DNA from: Desmonostoc geniculatum HA4340-LM1
GTDB lineage: Bacteria; Cyanobacteriota; Cyanobacteriia; Cyanobacteriales; Nostocaceae
Assembly (NCBI GenBank): GCA_019359545.1
Contig: JAHHHB010000024.1
Location: forward strand, 1-64,000
Reading direction: 5' to 3'
Length of the DNA: 64,000 bases
Below are positions 62,996-64,000 of this stretch, piece by piece (the first letter of the stretch is position 1; every line of letters begins with the position of its first letter). The notes under the pieces were generated by a model. The model saw only the letters and a list, made by a program, of their open reading frames with translations. It ran no database searches and was not told where the DNA came from. Position numbers and translations under genes: made by a program.

Positions 62996-64000
62996 GTGAT
63001 TAGAGTTGCAATCAACGGTTTCGGGCGTATTGGACGTAACTTTGCGCGTTGCTGGGTGGGTAGAGAGAATAGCAAGATAGACCTTGTAGCCATCAATGAC
63101 ACATCAGACCCTAGAACCAATGCTCACCTGCTGAGGTACGACTCAATGCTAGGGAAGTTAAAGGGTGTTGACATTACTGCCGATGATAACTCCATCATCA
63201 TTAACGGTAAAACCGTTAAGTGCGTATCCGATCGCAATCCAGAAAACTTGCCCTGGAAAGATTGGGGAATTGACCTAATTATCGAAGCAACAGGGGTATT
63301 TACCAGCAAAGAAGGAGCGCTCAAGCATGTGAATGCTGGAGCCAAGAAAGTTCTGATCACCGCTCCTGGTAAAAATGAGGATGGCACCTTTGTGGTTGGC
63401 GTGAATCATCATGACTATGACCACAACGTACACCACATTATCAGTAACGCTAGCTGTACTACCAACTGCTTGGCGCCAATCGCCAAGGTGTTGAATGATA
63501 AGTTCGGCATCATCAAAGGTACGATGACCACCACCCACAGCTATACAGGTGACCAGCGCTTACTAGACGCTTCTCACCGAGATTTGCGACGGGCGAGAGC
63601 CGCAGCCATCAACATTGTACCCACCTCTACTGGTGCAGCAAAAGCAGTGGCGCTGGTTATCCCAGATTTGAAAGGCAAGCTGAATGGCGTTGCCTTGCGT
63701 GTACCTACCCCGAACGTTTCAATGGTAGATTTCGTAGTTCAAGTTGAGAAGCGTACTATTACTGAAGAAGTTAACCAAGCTCTCAAAGATGCCTCTGAAG
63801 GTCCACTCAAAGGCATTTTGGACTACAGCGAACTAGAACTGGTATCGTCTGATTATCAAGGTACTGACGCATCATCAATTGTTGATGCTAGCTTAACTTT
63901 AGTTATGGGCAATGACCTAGTAAAAGTTATGGCTTGGTATGACAACGAGTGGGGCTACAGCCAACGAGTCTTGGATTTGGCGGAATTGGTAGCTGAGAAG
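62996..64000 (+). CDS. gap2: Glyceraldehyde-3-phosphate dehydrogenase (gap2), 3' end beyond window
   Basis: This is the NAD(P)-dependent GAPDH of the Calvin cycle and gluconeogenesis. It starts at GTG 62996, reads [20 protein letters not shown] and is open to the window end: 335 codons with no stop, against about 337 for the family, so only a couple of residues are missing. Catalytic Cys is in [12 protein letters not shown] (about residue 154), followed by [20 protein letters not shown] and [12 protein letters not shown]. The residues [12 protein letters not shown] at the cofactor site are consistent with NADP use. CAGAGGGCAAGACACT precedes the start. Confidence 0.97.
   Translation, partial: MIRVAINGFGRIGRNFARCWVGRENSKIDLVAINDTSDPRTNAHLLRYDSMLGKLKGVDITADDNSIIINGKTVKCVSDRNPENLPWKDWGIDLIIEATGVFTSKEGALKHVNAGAKKVLITAPGKNEDGTFVVGVNHHDYDHNVHHIISNASCTTNCLAPIAKVLNDKFGIIKGTMTTTHSYTGDQRLLDASHRDLRRARAAAINIVPTSTGAAKAVALVIPDLKGKLNGVALRVPTPNVSMVDFVVQVEKRTITEEVNQALKDASEGPLKGILDYSELELVSSDYQGTDASSIVDASLTLVMGNDLVKVMAWYDNEWGYSQRVLDLAELVAEK

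Overview
The window comes from a filamentous, probably heterocyst-forming cyanobacterium of the Nostocales. The signs are: dense HIP1-type octamers (GCGATCGC); oxygenic photosynthesis genes (psbX, ycf66, ictB, gap2); the cyanobacterial sufR-sufBCDS arrangement; a CalA-type cyAbrB regulator; cyanoexosortase; and short tandemly repeated sequences between genes. From memory, the order tRNA-Leu, accC, yggT, psbX, ycf66, two TolB-like genes, sdhB, cyAbrB and CPBP protease matches a stretch of the Anabaena/Nostoc PCC 7120 chromosome. This was not checked by alignment.

Layout. 1-9,900: a transposase edge, tRNA-Leu(GAG), a probable orphan HEARO/omega RNA, and the housekeeping block from accC to a CPBP protease. 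9,900-15,100: two peptidase-type genes, then a cluster of Uma2-family genes and remnants. 15,490-21,480: the suf operon (sufB-C-D-S, minus strand) with divergent sufR and two SufR-type operator boxes. 21,500-27,450: small stress and envelope genes (KGG protein, lipoprotein, YbjQ, TPR protein, ABC ATPase) among small non-autonomous elements. 27,590-30,800: the most mobile stretch, with nested MITE-like elements, a 21-bp minisatellite, a frameshifted SLOG-domain gene and a decayed IS630 transposase. 30,800-36,750: accessory modules (HNH pair, broken M16 peptidase, Uma2, VapC pair, DUF4365 pair) beside uvrB, whose 3' end occurs three times. 38,900-44,100: small stress proteins, a phosphoglycerate-mutase-like phosphatase and two tandem rhomboids. 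44,300-51,360: an exopolysaccharide/exosortase cluster on the minus strand. 51,400-64,000: a degenerate sensor kinase, ictB, a WGxxGxxG protein, smpB, a response regulator, a low-molecular-weight phosphatase, a YbaB protein, murB, murC, nadD and gap2 (cut by the window end).

How the genes work together. The suf block assembles Fe-S clusters under SufR control. The 44-51 kb block looks like one envelope programme: polymer chain-length control (tyrosine-kinase-like copolymerase), an outer-membrane export protein, sugar amination (DegT) and exosortase-dependent protein sorting. murC and murB act consecutively in peptidoglycan precursor synthesis. The accessory loci are toxin- or nuclease-like pairs, many next to direct repeats or decayed elements, so they probably arrived and turned over recently.

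The most unusual items are: the orphan HEARO-type RNA upstream of accC; the three uvrB 3' ends separating a VapC pair and a DUF4365 pair at nearly equal 971-972 bp steps; a histidine kinase whose phospho-acceptor His is Gln; a solitary CRISPR-repeat-like sequence forming the SufC C-terminus; and a pair of short, related transcript-like units at 30.4-30.7 kb. All calls rest on reading sequence alone; no database search was run.
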